Origin: Comamonadaceae bacterium
GTDB taxonomy: Bacteria > Pseudomonadota > Gammaproteobacteria > Burkholderiales > Burkholderiaceae_C
Reading direction: 5' to 3'
Assembly: GCA_027488985.1 (NCBI GenBank)
Contig: JAIYAR010000002.1
Coordinates: 155,777 to 219,776, forward strand
Length of the DNA stretch: 64,000 bases
Below, piece by piece: positions 9,138 through 17,838 of the stretch. The notes under the pieces were generated by a model, which was not told where the DNA came from, made no database searches, and worked only from the letters and a program-made list of their open reading frames with translations. The number at the start of each line of letters is the position of its first letter. Within the stretch, counting starts at the first letter, position 1. Position numbers and translations under genes: made by a program.

Positions 9138-10232
9138 ATGCCCCGTCCCATACAAGCCACCATCCATACCCAGGCCCTGCGCCACAACCTCGAAGTGTGC
9201 CGCCGCGCCGCGCCGGATGCGCGCATCTGGGCCGTGGTCAAAGCCAACGCCTACGGCCATGGCATCGAGCGCGCTTTCGAGGGCTTGCGGGGGGCTGATG
9301 GCATTGCGCTGCTGGACCTAGAGGAAGCCCAGCGGGTACGCAACCTCGGTTGGCGCGGGCCCATCCTGTTGCTCGAGGGCGTGTTTGACCAGCGCGACCT
9401 GGAGCTGTGCTCCCGCCTCGGGCTCTGGCACACCGTGCACTGCCAGGAGCAGATCGACATGCTGGCCATCCACAAAACCAACGAGCCACACCGCGTGTTC
9501 CTCAAGGTCAACTCCGGAATGAACCGTCTGGGCTTCCAGCCGGAGCAGGTGCGCTCGGCATGGACCCGCCTGAATGCGCTGCCCCAAGTGGACGAAATCT
9601 CGCTCATGACCCACTTCAGCGACGCTGATGGTCCCAAGGGCATTGCCGGTCAGATGGCCGTGTTCAAGCACGCCACCGACGATCTGCCCGGCGAGCGCAC
9701 CGTGAGCAACAGCGCGGCCACCTTGCGCCATTCCGGCCCCGGCCTGGTGTCAGACTGGGTGCGTGCCGGCATCGCCACCTACGGCAGTGCGCCGGACTAC
9801 CCGGAGCACGACATCGCGCATTGGGGCCTGCAGCCCACCATGACACTTGCTGCAAAAATCATAGCTACCCGCGCACTATCGGTGGGCAATACAGTCGGTT
9901 ATGGCTCCAGCTTTACCGCTGACAAGCCGATGCGCATCGGCGTAGTGGCCTGCGGCTATGCCGACGGCTACCCCCGCATCTGCCCCACGGGTACCCCGGT
10001 GCTGATCAACGGGGTGCGCAGTCGCGTGGTCGGCCGGGTGAGCATGGACATGATCACCGTCGACCTCGACCCGGTGCCTCATGCAGGCATGGGTGCCGAA
10101 GTCACTTTATGGGGACGCGCGGCCAACGGTGCGGTGCTGCCGATTGATGAAATTGCCGCGGCGGCTGGCACCGTGGGCTATGAATTGATGTGTGCGCTCG
10201 CACAGCGGGTACCGGTGGTCGTGGCAGACTAG
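9138..10232 (+). CDS. alr: Alanine racemase
   Basis: A 364-residue PLP enzyme converting L-alanine to D-alanine for peptidoglycan. Lys35 in [12 protein letters not shown] carries the cofactor. The second catalytic base, Tyr, is in [10 protein letters not shown], and VGRVSMDM is the typical C-terminal motif. The start [18 protein letters not shown] matches the family. An in-frame extension to 9099 adds 13 residues without homology. No strong Shine-Dalgarno is seen. A degenerate copy of the dispersed repeat (9847-9875) lies inside the gene in frame, encoding [11 protein letters not shown], and does not disrupt it. The next gene starts 6 bp after the stop, so the two are likely co-transcribed. 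Confidence 0.95.
   Translation: MPRPIQATIHTQALRHNLEVCRRAAPDARIWAVVKANAYGHGIERAFEGLRGADGIALLDLEEAQRVRNLGWRGPILLLEGVFDQRDLELCSRLGLWHTVHCQEQIDMLAIHKTNEPHRVFLKVNSGMNRLGFQPEQVRSAWTRLNALPQVDEISLMTHFSDADGPKGIAGQMAVFKHATDDLPGERTVSNSAATLRHSGPGLVSDWVRAGIATYGSAPDYPEHDIAHWGLQPTMTLAAKIIATRALSVGNTVGYGSSFTADKPMRIGVVACGYADGYPRICPTGTPVLINGVRSRVVGRVSMDMITVDLDPVPHAGMGAEVTLWGRAANGAVLPIDEIAAAAGTVGYELMCALAQRVPVVVAD
9847..9875 (+). repeat. Degenerate dispersed repeat inside alr
   Basis: Starts TTGCTGCAAAAATCATAGCT and continues with ACCCGCGCA, matching the first half of the dispersed repeat (consensus TTGCTATCAATTT, then TAGCTGCTCGCGCATATTC). It is read in frame as part of alr. Confidence 0.55.
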
Positions 10233-10238
10233 CCACCC

Positions 10239-11450
10239 ATGAACTATGTGCCCATTCCGATTGCCATGCTGGAAGTGGGCCGGCCTTTGCCTATCGACAT
10301 CTGGAGCGATACCGGTCAGCTGCTTCTGAAGAAGGGGCAACCGGTTGTCTCGGAGCAGCACCGCGACAAGCTCCACGCTTTCAACGCCAGCTCCACACCG
10401 GGCGACGCCATGGCCTGGCAGCGTGCCTACGAGCGCATGGTGCACGAAATGCTGCGCGACGGGGTGGATGTGCAAACCATCGCCAAAGCGCCCATGCCCT
10501 CCCGCATCCGCGAGGTGGACTATGTGGTGGGCACTCCGCTGAGTGGCGGCTGGCCGGATTTGCAGGATGTGCTGCGCGGCATCCTGTACCAGGGCGGCCT
10601 GGCTATCAACCCGCTTTCCCGGCTGGACGGCATTGCCCGCGCCGTGCTCAAGTTGCTGGCGGCCGATGCGGACGATGCACTTTTCCGCCTGTTCCAGATG
10701 CTGGGCGACAACAGCCTGGGCTACTGCTCCACCCATGCGCTGCTCACAGGCAGCATTTGCCTGCTCACTGCAGATAAGCTGGGCCTGGACCCTAGCCTGC
10801 GCCGCAGCTTGCTGGACGCCGCACTCACCCAGAATATCGGGATGGCCAGGGACCAGGACAGCCTCTCCCGCCAGAACACAGCGCCCTCCGAATGGCAGCG
10901 CAAGCTCATTGCGGACCATCCCAGCCTGAGTGCTGACACTTTGCACAACTTGGGGCTGGAAGACGAAGACACGCTGGATCTGGTCCGCTGGCACCACCAG
11001 CCGCAGAGCGCCGATGCTCTGCCACGTAATCGCCTGGCGCGCCGCGTGATGGCTACCGCTGATGCATTTGTTGCCAAAATGGCAGCGCGCAAAACCCGTT
11101 CGCCTTTGCCCCCGATTGCAGCGGCCAAGTCGATTTTTGCGGGCGCCGAAGGAGACTCGGCCAACGTCGGCGCCGCCATGGCCACCACTACGGGCTTCTA
11201 CCCCCCCGGCACGTTTGTCTTGCTCGCCAATGGCGATACCGCGGTCGTGGCCCAGCGGGGCACGCGGGCCAATGCCCCCTGGGTAGTGTCAGTGATGGAC
11301 AAAAACAGCATGCCCGTGGTGCAGTACATCTGCCGCGACACCAACGACCCGGCTTGGGCTTTGGTAACGCCCCTGAACTTCCAGTCGGTGAAGATAGCTG
11401 TCAGCGCTGACCGGGTGCAGCGCTCCCGTAGCCGTTTGCCCAAGCCCTGA
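10239..11450 (+). CDS. Degenerate HD-GYP-like protein
   Basis: A 403-residue cytoplasmic protein. The N-terminus (about 1-35, with LEVGRPLPIDIWSDTGQLLL) resembles the start of several cyclic di-GMP-related HD-GYP proteins. Residues about 155-285 follow the HD-GYP helical pattern, but the metal-binding HD is replaced: ALTQNIGM stands where ALLHDIGK is expected. The later DLVRWHHQPQ keeps the HH but lacks the GYP that normally follows. Catalysis of cyclic di-GMP hydrolysis is therefore unlikely; a binding or scaffold role is an inference. It starts 6 bp after alr and ends exactly where the convergent P-type ATPase gene ends. Confidence 0.7.
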   Translation: MNYVPIPIAMLEVGRPLPIDIWSDTGQLLLKKGQPVVSEQHRDKLHAFNASSTPGDAMAWQRAYERMVHEMLRDGVDVQTIAKAPMPSRIREVDYVVGTPLSGGWPDLQDVLRGILYQGGLAINPLSRLDGIARAVLKLLAADADDALFRLFQMLGDNSLGYCSTHALLTGSICLLTADKLGLDPSLRRSLLDAALTQNIGMARDQDSLSRQNTAPSEWQRKLIADHPSLSADTLHNLGLEDEDTLDLVRWHHQPQSADALPRNRLARRVMATADAFVAKMAARKTRSPLPPIAAAKSIFAGAEGDSANVGAAMATTTGFYPPGTFVLLANGDTAVVAQRGTRANAPWVVSVMDKNSMPVVQYICRDTNDPAWALVTPLNFQSVKIAVSADRVQRSRSRLPKP

Positions 11451-14051
11451 TCAGGAACTCAGAGGGTTGGGGCGTTCGTGGCCTGCCCACTTCAGGCCTG
11501 CGCAGGCTAGCAAGGCAATCGCCACCAATGCTCCGCAGACGCTCCATTGCCCGGCATCCAGCGCGGCAAACGCCGCAAGGTTTTGCAGCCAAGGCACATA
11601 AATCAGGGTCAGCAGCACGCCCAGTGCCACCGCACATACGCCCCACAACACGCCATTGGGACGCAGCAACCAGGCGCGCGGGTTCAGCTGCGCGCTGCGG
11701 TTCATGAAGATCAGGCTCAGGTTGACCAGCAGCAGGGTGGCAAACGCCAGCGTGCGCGCATGCCCCGGGCTGGCGTGGGCCAAACCCCAGGCCATCGCGC
11801 CCATAACGGCGAGCAGGCCGACCAAGCCTTGGGCCAGTGCCTGCCAGAGCGTGCTGCGGTTCAGCAGCGCGGCCTTCACATCCCTTGGCGGCTGTTGCAT
11901 TCCGTTTTTCTCGGCGGGTTCGTTTTCAAACACCATGGAGCAGGCCGGGTCGATCACCAGTTCCAAGAACGCAATGTGCAATGGGAACAAGGCTGTCGGC
12001 CAACCCAGCAGCACCGGCAGCAGTGCCATGCCTGCAATCGGCACATGCACCGCCAACACATAGGCCATGGATTTGCGCACGTTGTCGAAAATGCGGCGAC
12101 CCAGCCGTACTGCGGCGGTAATCGACGCAAAGTTGTCGTCCAGCAGCACCAGCGCGGCGGATTCGCGCGCCACATCGGTACCGCGTTGCCCCATGGCAAT
12201 GCCCACATGGGCCGCTTTGAGGGCAGGGGCGTCGTTCACACCGTCGCCCGTCATGGCCACGATCTGCCCTTCGGCCTGCAAGGCCTGCACGATGCGCAGC
12301 TTTTGTACCGGCGCCACCCTGGCGCACACCCGGGTGTGGCGCATGCGCTCGCGCAAGGCTGCGTCGTCCAGCGTGTCGATGTCGTCGCCACTGAGCACTT
12401 CATCGGCCGCCATGTTCCCCGGCTTTGTGGCTGCCGTCAGGATTCCTGCATGGCGCGCGATGGCAGTCGCCGTGCCCGGGTGGTCGCCGGTGATCATCAC
12501 CACCCGGATTCCTGCCTCTCTGCACTCCGCCACTGAGCCTGCAATGCCAAGGCGCAGCGGGTCTTCCAGCCCGATGAGGCCGAGCAAAGTGAAGTCGAAA
12601 TCGTGTTCCTGCCCCGGCAGGGTGATGGTGCCCGCCGCACCCGGCACCCGGCTGGAGGCCACGCCCAGCACGCGCAGCCCTTGGTCTGCCAATGCAGTGG
12701 CTGCCGTTTGGGCACGGGCCAGTTCAGCAGCCGGCAGGTGGCACAGGTCAAACACCGCTTCTGGCGCGCCCTTCGCGGCCACGATGTGGGCATCGCCGTC
12801 GTCGGCCGTCCACACATGCGACATGGCGCGCAGTTGCGGGCTCAGGCCGTATTCGCGCACCAGCGTCCAGTCGCGGTGCAGGTGTTCGGTGTCTTGCAGG
12901 GTCTGGGCACCCAGCCGGTGGAAGGCCTGCTCCATCGGGTCAAACGGCTCCTCCACACTGGCCAGAATGGCGTACTCGGCCACCCGGTGAAACGCCTCCG
13001 GCAGCGCGTGGGGTTCGCCGTCAGGGAGGGCCAGAGTTTGATCTGCTGCCGTGCCACCATAGGCAAACAAGGCGGCCACCCGCATGCGGTTTTCAGTCAG
13101 GGTGCCGGTCTTGTCCACACACAGCACCGAAGTCGCACCCAGGGTTTCAATCGCGGCCAGGCGGCGGGTCAGCACCTGCTGCTTGGCGAGTCGCCAGGCC
13201 CCTAATGCCGGCAGCACCGTAAGGATGACGGTGAACTCCTGCGGCAGCAAGGCCATGGCAAGCGCGATGCCGGAGAGCAGGGCGGCGGTCCAGTCGCCAT
13301 GCAGGAGCCCGCTGGCTAGAAACAGCAGCAGGCTGGCAGCCAACGCCCCTACCGCCAGGCGTTTGACCAGCACGGTCGTTTGTTGCTTGAGCGGCGAGTC
13401 TTCCGGGCCCAAGCCGTCCAAGGCGCTGCCGATGCGCCCCATGGCCGATGCCGCGCCGGTGTGCTCCACCCGCGCCAGCCCGTGGCCGCGCACCAGCAGG
13501 GTGCCGCCGAAGAGGGCCGCGTCGCCCCCGGTAGCGGCCTTTTCGACCGGCACTGATTCGCCGCTGAGCATGGATTCGTCCGCCATCACATCGCTGCCGC
13601 TCAAGAGCGTGGCATCGGCAGCCACCCGGTCGCCCTCGGCCAGTACCAGCACATCGCCCGGCACCACCGTGCTGCCCGGCACAGCTTGGGCCTTGCCGTC
13701 GCGCAGCACTTGGGCTTGCGGGCTGGCGAGTTGGCGCAGGGCCTGCATGGCGTGTTCGGTTTTGCCCTCCTGGTAGAGCGTGAGCGCCAGCACCAGGACC
13801 ACCAGCCCGAGCAGAATGCCGCCCTCCTGCCAGTCGCCCAGCAGTCCGTAGAGCACGGCAGCACCCAGCAGTAACAAAAACATGGGCTCGGTCAGCGTCT
13901 CGCGGGCGATGGCGGTCCAGCGCCCCGCGCCGGTGCCGGGCAGTGCGTTGGGACCGTGGGTGTCCAGCAACTTGGTGGCCTGTACGTTGCTCAGGCCTTG
14001 GGGCGCAGTGCTGTCGGCAGTGGGGGCCATTGTTTCAGGTGAAATTTGCAT
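11451..14051 (-). CDS. Cation-transporting P-type ATPase
   Basis: An 866-residue P2-like ATPase, probably exporting a divalent cation. In order: N-terminal cation ATPase domain, two membrane segments, actuator domain with ESMLSGESVPVEK, M3-M4, phosphorylation motif CVDKTGTLTEN (Asp about 313), nucleotide-binding domain, hinge MTGDGVNDAPALK, and a C-terminal membrane domain. The M4 ion-site segment reads LLPQEFTVILTV rather than the common PEGLP or PEEFP pattern, so the metal is uncertain. No metal-binding N-terminal domain of the P1B type is seen. The start codon at 14051 directly abuts a dispersed repeat copy whose end supplies AAGGG as ribosome site. It converges with the HD-GYP-like gene, the two stop codons being adjacent. 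Confidence 0.9.
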   Translation of the reverse strand: MQISPETMAPTADSTAPQGLSNVQATKLLDTHGPNALPGTGAGRWTAIARETLTEPMFLLLLGAAVLYGLLGDWQEGGILLGLVVLVLALTLYQEGKTEHAMQALRQLASPQAQVLRDGKAQAVPGSTVVPGDVLVLAEGDRVAADATLLSGSDVMADESMLSGESVPVEKAATGGDAALFGGTLLVRGHGLARVEHTGAASAMGRIGSALDGLGPEDSPLKQQTTVLVKRLAVGALAASLLLFLASGLLHGDWTAALLSGIALAMALLPQEFTVILTVLPALGAWRLAKQQVLTRRLAAIETLGATSVLCVDKTGTLTENRMRVAALFAYGGTAADQTLALPDGEPHALPEAFHRVAEYAILASVEEPFDPMEQAFHRLGAQTLQDTEHLHRDWTLVREYGLSPQLRAMSHVWTADDGDAHIVAAKGAPEAVFDLCHLPAAELARAQTAATALADQGLRVLGVASSRVPGAAGTITLPGQEHDFDFTLLGLIGLEDPLRLGIAGSVAECREAGIRVVMITGDHPGTATAIARHAGILTAATKPGNMAADEVLSGDDIDTLDDAALRERMRHTRVCARVAPVQKLRIVQALQAEGQIVAMTGDGVNDAPALKAAHVGIAMGQRGTDVARESAALVLLDDNFASITAAVRLGRRIFDNVRKSMAYVLAVHVPIAGMALLPVLLGWPTALFPLHIAFLELVIDPACSMVFENEPAEKNGMQQPPRDVKAALLNRSTLWQALAQGLVGLLAVMGAMAWGLAHASPGHARTLAFATLLLVNLSLIFMNRSAQLNPRAWLLRPNGVLWGVCAVALGVLLTLIYVPWLQNLAAFAALDAGQWSVCGALVAIALLACAGLKWAGHERPNPLSS

Positions 14052-14097
14052 GTAGCCCTTGTGGAATGTGCGCGAGCAGCTCCTGATTTAGTAGCAA
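14052..14097 (-). repeat. Dispersed repeat copy abutting the P-type ATPase start
   Basis: On the minus strand it reads TTGCTACTAAATCAGGAGCT then GCTCGCGCACATTCCACAAGGGCTAC, immediately followed by the ATPase ATG. The AAGGG near its end is the only plausible ribosome-binding site of that gene. Confidence 0.8.
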
Positions 14098-14179
14098 ACT
14101 CCCGGGGCACTTTTCACCATGCTAGGGATGCGGGGCGCTGCCGTCTGTGATATGGCGCATGGTCTGCGCAATTTGGTAT

Positions 14180-14195
14180 CTGTGGTTTTGTACAG
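14180..14195 (+). promoter_or_regulatory. LexA (SOS) box upstream of radA
   Basis: CTGT-GGTTTTGT-ACAG is an exact CTGT-N8-ACAG LexA operator, extended on the right to ACAGTA as in the E. coli consensus. It ends 13 bp before the radA ATG, where bound LexA would block transcription. Seen in the sequence; SOS control is inferred. Confidence 0.75.
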
Positions 14196-14208
14196 TATTA
14201 TTCCTGCC

Positions 14209-15576
14209 ATGGCCAAAGACAAAACCATCTACACCTGCAACGAGTGCGGCGGTACCAGCCCCAAGTGGTTGGGCAAGTGCCCGCACTGCAACGCCTGGAA
14301 CACGCTGATTGAGTCGGTCGCCAGCAGCGATGGCCCGGCCAAAAACCGCTTTGCCTCGCTGGCCAAGACGGCCGAGGTCACGGTGCTGTCCGACATCGAG
14401 GCGCAGGACGTGGACCGCACCCCCACCGGCCACGAGGAGCTGGACCGCGTGCTGGGCGGCGGCATGGTGGAGGGCGGCGTGGTGCTGATTGGCGGCGACC
14501 CCGGCATCGGCAAGTCCACACTCTTGTTGCAGGCGCTGGATTCGCTGCAGCGCTCGGGCAAGTCCACGCTCTATGTAACCGGTGAAGAGAGCGGGGCGCA
14601 AGTCGCCTTGCGCTCGCGCCGACTGGGGCTGGACCACTCGCAGGTAAAAGTGCTGGCCGAGATTCAACTCGAGAAAATCCTCTCCACCCTGGAGGCCAAC
14701 CGCCCGGACGTGGCGGTGATCGACTCTATCCAGACCGTGTACTCCGAGCAGCTCACCAGCGCGCCGGGCTCGGTGGCCCAAGTGCGCGAGTGCGCGGCCC
14801 ACCTGACCCGTGCGGCCAAGGCCAGTGGCACTGCCATCGTGCTGGTAGGCCATGTGACCAAAGAGGGCGCCCTGGCCGGGCCTCGCGTGCTGGAGCATAT
14901 GGTGGACACCGTGCTGTATTTCGAGGGAGACACGCACAGCCAGTTCCGGCTGGTGCGCGCCATCAAAAACCGCTTTGGTGCCGTCAACGAGATTGGCGTC
15001 TTTGCCATGACCGAAAAAGGCCTCAAGGGCGTGAGTAACCCCAGCGCCATTTTTCTGAGCCAACACGCGGAGCCGGTACCCGGCAGCTGTGTGATGGTGA
15101 CGCTGGAAGGCACCCGTCCATTGCTGGTGGAAATTCAAGCGCTGGTAGACATGGGCGGCCCGTCGCCCCGCCGCTTGAGCGTGGGGCTGGACAAAGACCG
15201 CTTGGCCATGCTGCTGGCGGTGTTGCACCGCCACGCGGGCGTGGCGTGTATGGATCAGGATGTGTTCATCAACGCGGTGGGCGGCGTGCGCATCGGCGAG
15301 CCGGCCGCCGACTTGGCGGTCATGCTGTCCATCACTTCCAGCCTGCGTGGCAAGCCGCTGCCCAAAGGCTTTATTGCCTTTGGCGAAGTGGGGCTGGCCG
15401 GCGAGGTGCGCCCGGCACCCCGTGGCCAGGAGCGCCTGAAAGAAGCTGCCAAGCTGGGCTTCACCATAGCGGTGGTGCCCAAGGCGAATGCGCCCAAAAA
15501 GCCGATCGAGGGCATGACCATCCACGCAGTAGAGCGGGTGGAAGAAGCCATGAACGTGGTGCGCGGCTTGACCTGA
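14209..15576 (+). CDS. radA: DNA repair protein RadA
   Basis: A 455-residue RecA-like helicase that assists branch migration in recombination. Residues 10-27 form a zinc finger (Cys 10, 13, 24, 27). The Walker A motif is GGDPGIGKST, the RadA-specific KNRFG motif is present in AIKNRFGAVNE, and the C-terminal third resembles a Lon-type protease fold. I chose MAKDKTIYTCNECGG as start; the in-frame extension to 14119 reads through the LexA box and is not conserved in kind. A perfect LexA operator just upstream suggests induction by DNA damage. Length and domain order are normal. Confidence 0.96.
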   Translation: MAKDKTIYTCNECGGTSPKWLGKCPHCNAWNTLIESVASSDGPAKNRFASLAKTAEVTVLSDIEAQDVDRTPTGHEELDRVLGGGMVEGGVVLIGGDPGIGKSTLLLQALDSLQRSGKSTLYVTGEESGAQVALRSRRLGLDHSQVKVLAEIQLEKILSTLEANRPDVAVIDSIQTVYSEQLTSAPGSVAQVRECAAHLTRAAKASGTAIVLVGHVTKEGALAGPRVLEHMVDTVLYFEGDTHSQFRLVRAIKNRFGAVNEIGVFAMTEKGLKGVSNPSAIFLSQHAEPVPGSCVMVTLEGTRPLLVEIQALVDMGGPSPRRLSVGLDKDRLAMLLAVLHRHAGVACMDQDVFINAVGGVRIGEPAADLAVMLSITSSLRGKPLPKGFIAFGEVGLAGEVRPAPRGQERLKEAAKLGFTIAVVPKANAPKKPIEGMTIHAVERVEEAMNVVRGLT

Positions 15577-15615
15577 GGCAATACGCTCCGGCCTGTAAAT
15601 GCCTACACTGCAGGC

Positions 15616-15951
15616 ATGCGCTGGCTGAACAAACTGCCCCATTCGATCCGCTCTGCCTCCGGGCTGGAGTGGGCCTTGTGGCGCAAGCTCCCCCTGATTG
15701 CTCTGGTGGGCACCGCGCTGCCTTTGTTGGGCCTGGCGCTCTACCACGCAGGCGCGGATGCCGGTAACCCTGCAGAGGCGCGGGCACTGCAGCTGGCGGA
15801 GTACATCGTGTTTGGGGTCATCGTGTTCCACTGGACGCTGGTGCTCACCGCGGCCATCGGCTGCGTGGTGGTCATGGTGATGAAAGGCCCCGGCTATGTG
15901 GCCGACGGGCTGGAAGTCAGCCATAGCGATCAACCTCGCGCCGACTTGTAG
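15616..15951 (+). CDS. Small two-helix membrane protein
   Basis: A 111-residue protein of unknown function. It has two hydrophobic segments, about residues 26-46 and 63-90, the second ending in VVVMVMKGPGYVADG, and a hydrophilic tail. It starts 39 bp after radA on the same strand and lies ahead of the SHP cytochrome operon. A redox-membrane role near cytochromes is conceivable, but nothing in the sequence shows it. Confidence 0.65.
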   Translation: MRWLNKLPHSIRSASGLEWALWRKLPLIALVGTALPLLGLALYHAGADAGNPAEARALQLAEYIVFGVIVFHWTLVLTAAIGCVVVMVMKGPGYVADGLEVSHSDQPRADL

Positions 15952-16020
15952 CGCTCCGCGGCACACCCCTTAAGACCGGCTTAATTTTGGCGGGCCACCA
16001 TGCAGGGCATGGAGGTCACT

Positions 16021-16419
16021 ATGTCATGTATCCGCACCGCAGCCCGCGCACTTATGCTGGCTGCCGCACTGGCCGGCACTGCCTGGGCCGGTACCCCGCA
16101 AGAGCAGCTAAACGCCCTGAGCGCCCAAGCCGGCCGCAGTCCGAACGCGGCGCAGGGCCAGCAGTTTTTCAATGCCAAACATGGCCGCGAATGGAGCTGC
16201 GCCTCCTGCCACAACGCCCAGCCTACGGGCGAGGGCAAGCACGCGAATACGGGCAAGACCATCGCCGCGCTAGCCCCGGCTTTTAACCCCGAGCGCTTTA
16301 CCGATCCGGCCAAAAGCGAGAAGTGGTTCCGCCGCAATTGCAATGACGTGCTGGCTCGCGAATGCACGGCCGCCGAGAAGGCCGATGTGCTGGCTTGGCT
16401 GATGACTCTGAAGCGTTGA
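16021..16419 (+). CDS. SHP-type c-type cytochrome (DUF1924)
   Basis: A 132-residue periplasmic monoheme cytochrome of the Sphaeroides heme protein family, in which the heme iron can open a site for oxygen or NO. Signal peptide about 1-23 (LMLAAALAGTAWA). The heme motif is CASCH at 60-64. Two further cysteines in RRNCNDVLAREC would form the disulfide known in this family. The start at 16021 is preceded by GGAGGT; an ATG at 16000 is less well placed. It is followed by diheme cytochrome c and cytochrome b561 genes, the standard SHP operon. Natural substrate of SHP is unsettled. Confidence 0.88.
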   Translation: MSCIRTAARALMLAAALAGTAWAGTPQEQLNALSAQAGRSPNAAQGQQFFNAKHGREWSCASCHNAQPTGEGKHANTGKTIAALAPAFNPERFTDPAKSEKWFRRNCNDVLARECTAAEKADVLAWLMTLKR

Positions 16420-16445
16420 GATCCGCTTTCTTATTTAGGATATAT

Positions 16446-16973
16446 ATGAAAAACAAGTCCCTGGCGCCCGTCCGATATGCGCGAGCAGCTATGAAATGGA
16501 TAGCAATTGTGCTGCTGGCCGGCGCTGGCCTTGCGCGCGCAGACAGTCCGCAGCGCGTCGCACCACTGCCCAAGTACCAGCAGGAGTGCGCCGCTTGCCA
16601 CTTGGCGTATCCGCCTGGCATGCTGCCCGCCGCATCGTGGAAGCGACTTATGGGTTCGCTGTCCACCCATTACGGCACCGATGCGTCGCTCGACGAAGCC
16701 AGCGTGCGCGAGATCAGTGGCTGGCTGCAAAACCATGCGGGTACCTACAAGCGGGTGTCTGAAGAGCCACCGCAAGACCGCATCACCCGCTCGCAGTGGT
16801 TTGTACGCAAGCACAGCGAGGTGGATCCGCAAATCTGGAAGCAGGCGGCCGTCAAAAGCGCCGCCAACTGTGCGGCCTGCCACACCGCGGCCGACAAAGG
16901 AAGCTTCCGCGAATCTGAAATCCAATTTCCCAAAGGGCTGGACGCGCGCTTTCGCCGCAACTGGTCCGATTGA
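16446..16973 (+). CDS. Diheme cytochrome c (DHC)
   Basis: A 175-residue periplasmic diheme cytochrome, the usual electron donor to SHP. Both heme motifs are CAACH, in QECAACHLAYPPGM and NCAACHTAAD. The signal peptide core is WIAIVLLAGAGLARA. Two starts are possible: ATG 16446 (MKNKSLAP, used here) and ATG 16491 (MKWIAIV, a shorter and more typical signal peptide). The codons between them and the beginning of the hydrophobic core come from a copy of the dispersed repeat (16475-16506). The gene is followed after 15 bp by cytochrome b561. Confidence 0.87.
   Translation: MKNKSLAPVRYARAAMKWIAIVLLAGAGLARADSPQRVAPLPKYQQECAACHLAYPPGMLPAASWKRLMGSLSTHYGTDASLDEASVREISGWLQNHAGTYKRVSEEPPQDRITRSQWFVRKHSEVDPQIWKQAAVKSAANCAACHTAADKGSFRESEIQFPKGLDARFRRNWSD
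16475..16506 (-). repeat. Dispersed repeat copy inside the DHC signal peptide
   Basis: On the minus strand it reads TTGCTATCCATTTCATAGCT followed by GCTCGCGCATAT. On the plus strand it carries the ATG at 16491 and encodes YARAAMKWIA of the diheme cytochrome leader. Confidence 0.8.
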
Positions 16974-16988
16974 TTGAAAGGCAGCCCC

Positions 16989-17750
16989 ATGGTCACTACC
17001 TCCATTTCCGGCTCTACCGGAGCCGTCAAGTCCGGCACCCCCGCCTTGCCGGTGCGCAGCCGCCGTATGGTGGATGCGCCTACCCGCATGTTCCATGCCT
17101 TGTTTGCGCTGTGTTTTCTGGGTGCCTATGTCACCTCCGAGGGGGAATCCATGCGCTTGCTGCATGTCACGCTGGGTTACAGCATGGCGGGCTTGTTGGT
17201 GTTCCGGGTGGTCTATGGCCTGGTCGGTCCGCGCCATGCTCGGCTGTCCCTTTTGTGGCGCAAGCTGCAAACGGCGCCACAGTGGCTGGCCTCTGTCCGG
17301 CAGTCACTGTCCGGCATGGCCGGCGTGGCGGTGAACTGGCGTCAGGGGCAGAACTTGGCGCTGGCTTTCGCCGTGGTGGCCCTGTTGCTGATGGTGGTGC
17401 CCCTCACGCTCAGCGGCTATGGCAGTTACAACGAGTGGGGCGACTGGCTGGAGGATGTGCATGCGGTGATTGGCGATGCCTTTTTGGTGCTTGTGCTGGC
17501 CCATATTGCGCTGATCGCGGTCATGAGCGTGTTGCGCCACAAAAACATGGCGATGTCCATGGTGCACGGCCGCACCGAGGGCCCCGGCCCGGACCTGGTC
17601 ACGCGCAACCACGCGTGGTTGGCCGTCTTGGTCCTGGTGGCGGTGCTGGGCTATTGGAGCTGGGAGTGGCAGCAGTCCCCCAAGGGCTTGGTCTCTGCGC
17701 AGGCGGTGAGCGACTTGCTGAGCGGGCGGGAATCCGGTGATTCTGATTGA
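16989..17750 (+). CDS. Cytochrome b561-type membrane protein
   Basis: A 253-residue inner-membrane b-type cytochrome with four main membrane helices. Histidines suited to binding two hemes b occur in MFHALFALCF, LLHVTLGYSM, DVHAVIGDAF and LAHIALIAVM. A further hydrophobic segment near the C-terminus (LAVLVLVAVLGYW) anchors the end. It should pass electrons from the quinol pool to the periplasmic DHC and then SHP. ATG 16989 is chosen because AAAGG lies upstream; a TTG directly after the DHC stop is an alternative. It closes the shp-dhc-cytb operon. Confidence 0.88.
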   Translation: MVTTSISGSTGAVKSGTPALPVRSRRMVDAPTRMFHALFALCFLGAYVTSEGESMRLLHVTLGYSMAGLLVFRVVYGLVGPRHARLSLLWRKLQTAPQWLASVRQSLSGMAGVAVNWRQGQNLALAFAVVALLLMVVPLTLSGYGSYNEWGDWLEDVHAVIGDAFLVLVLAHIALIAVMSVLRHKNMAMSMVHGRTEGPGPDLVTRNHAWLAVLVLVAVLGYWSWEWQQSPKGLVSAQAVSDLLSGRESGDSD

Positions 17751-17838
17751 GTGGCACGCGAAAGATGCGCGCACAGCGCGGGTGCAAAATGAAACGGCGC
17801 CCCCACTTCGCGCCCCCGATTTTTTGATGGAATAACCC

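Noticed and set aside
14122-15966. 614-codon minus-strand frame opposite radA
   Set aside because: Histidine- and glutamine-rich product typical of antisense frames; radA on the other strand is certain.
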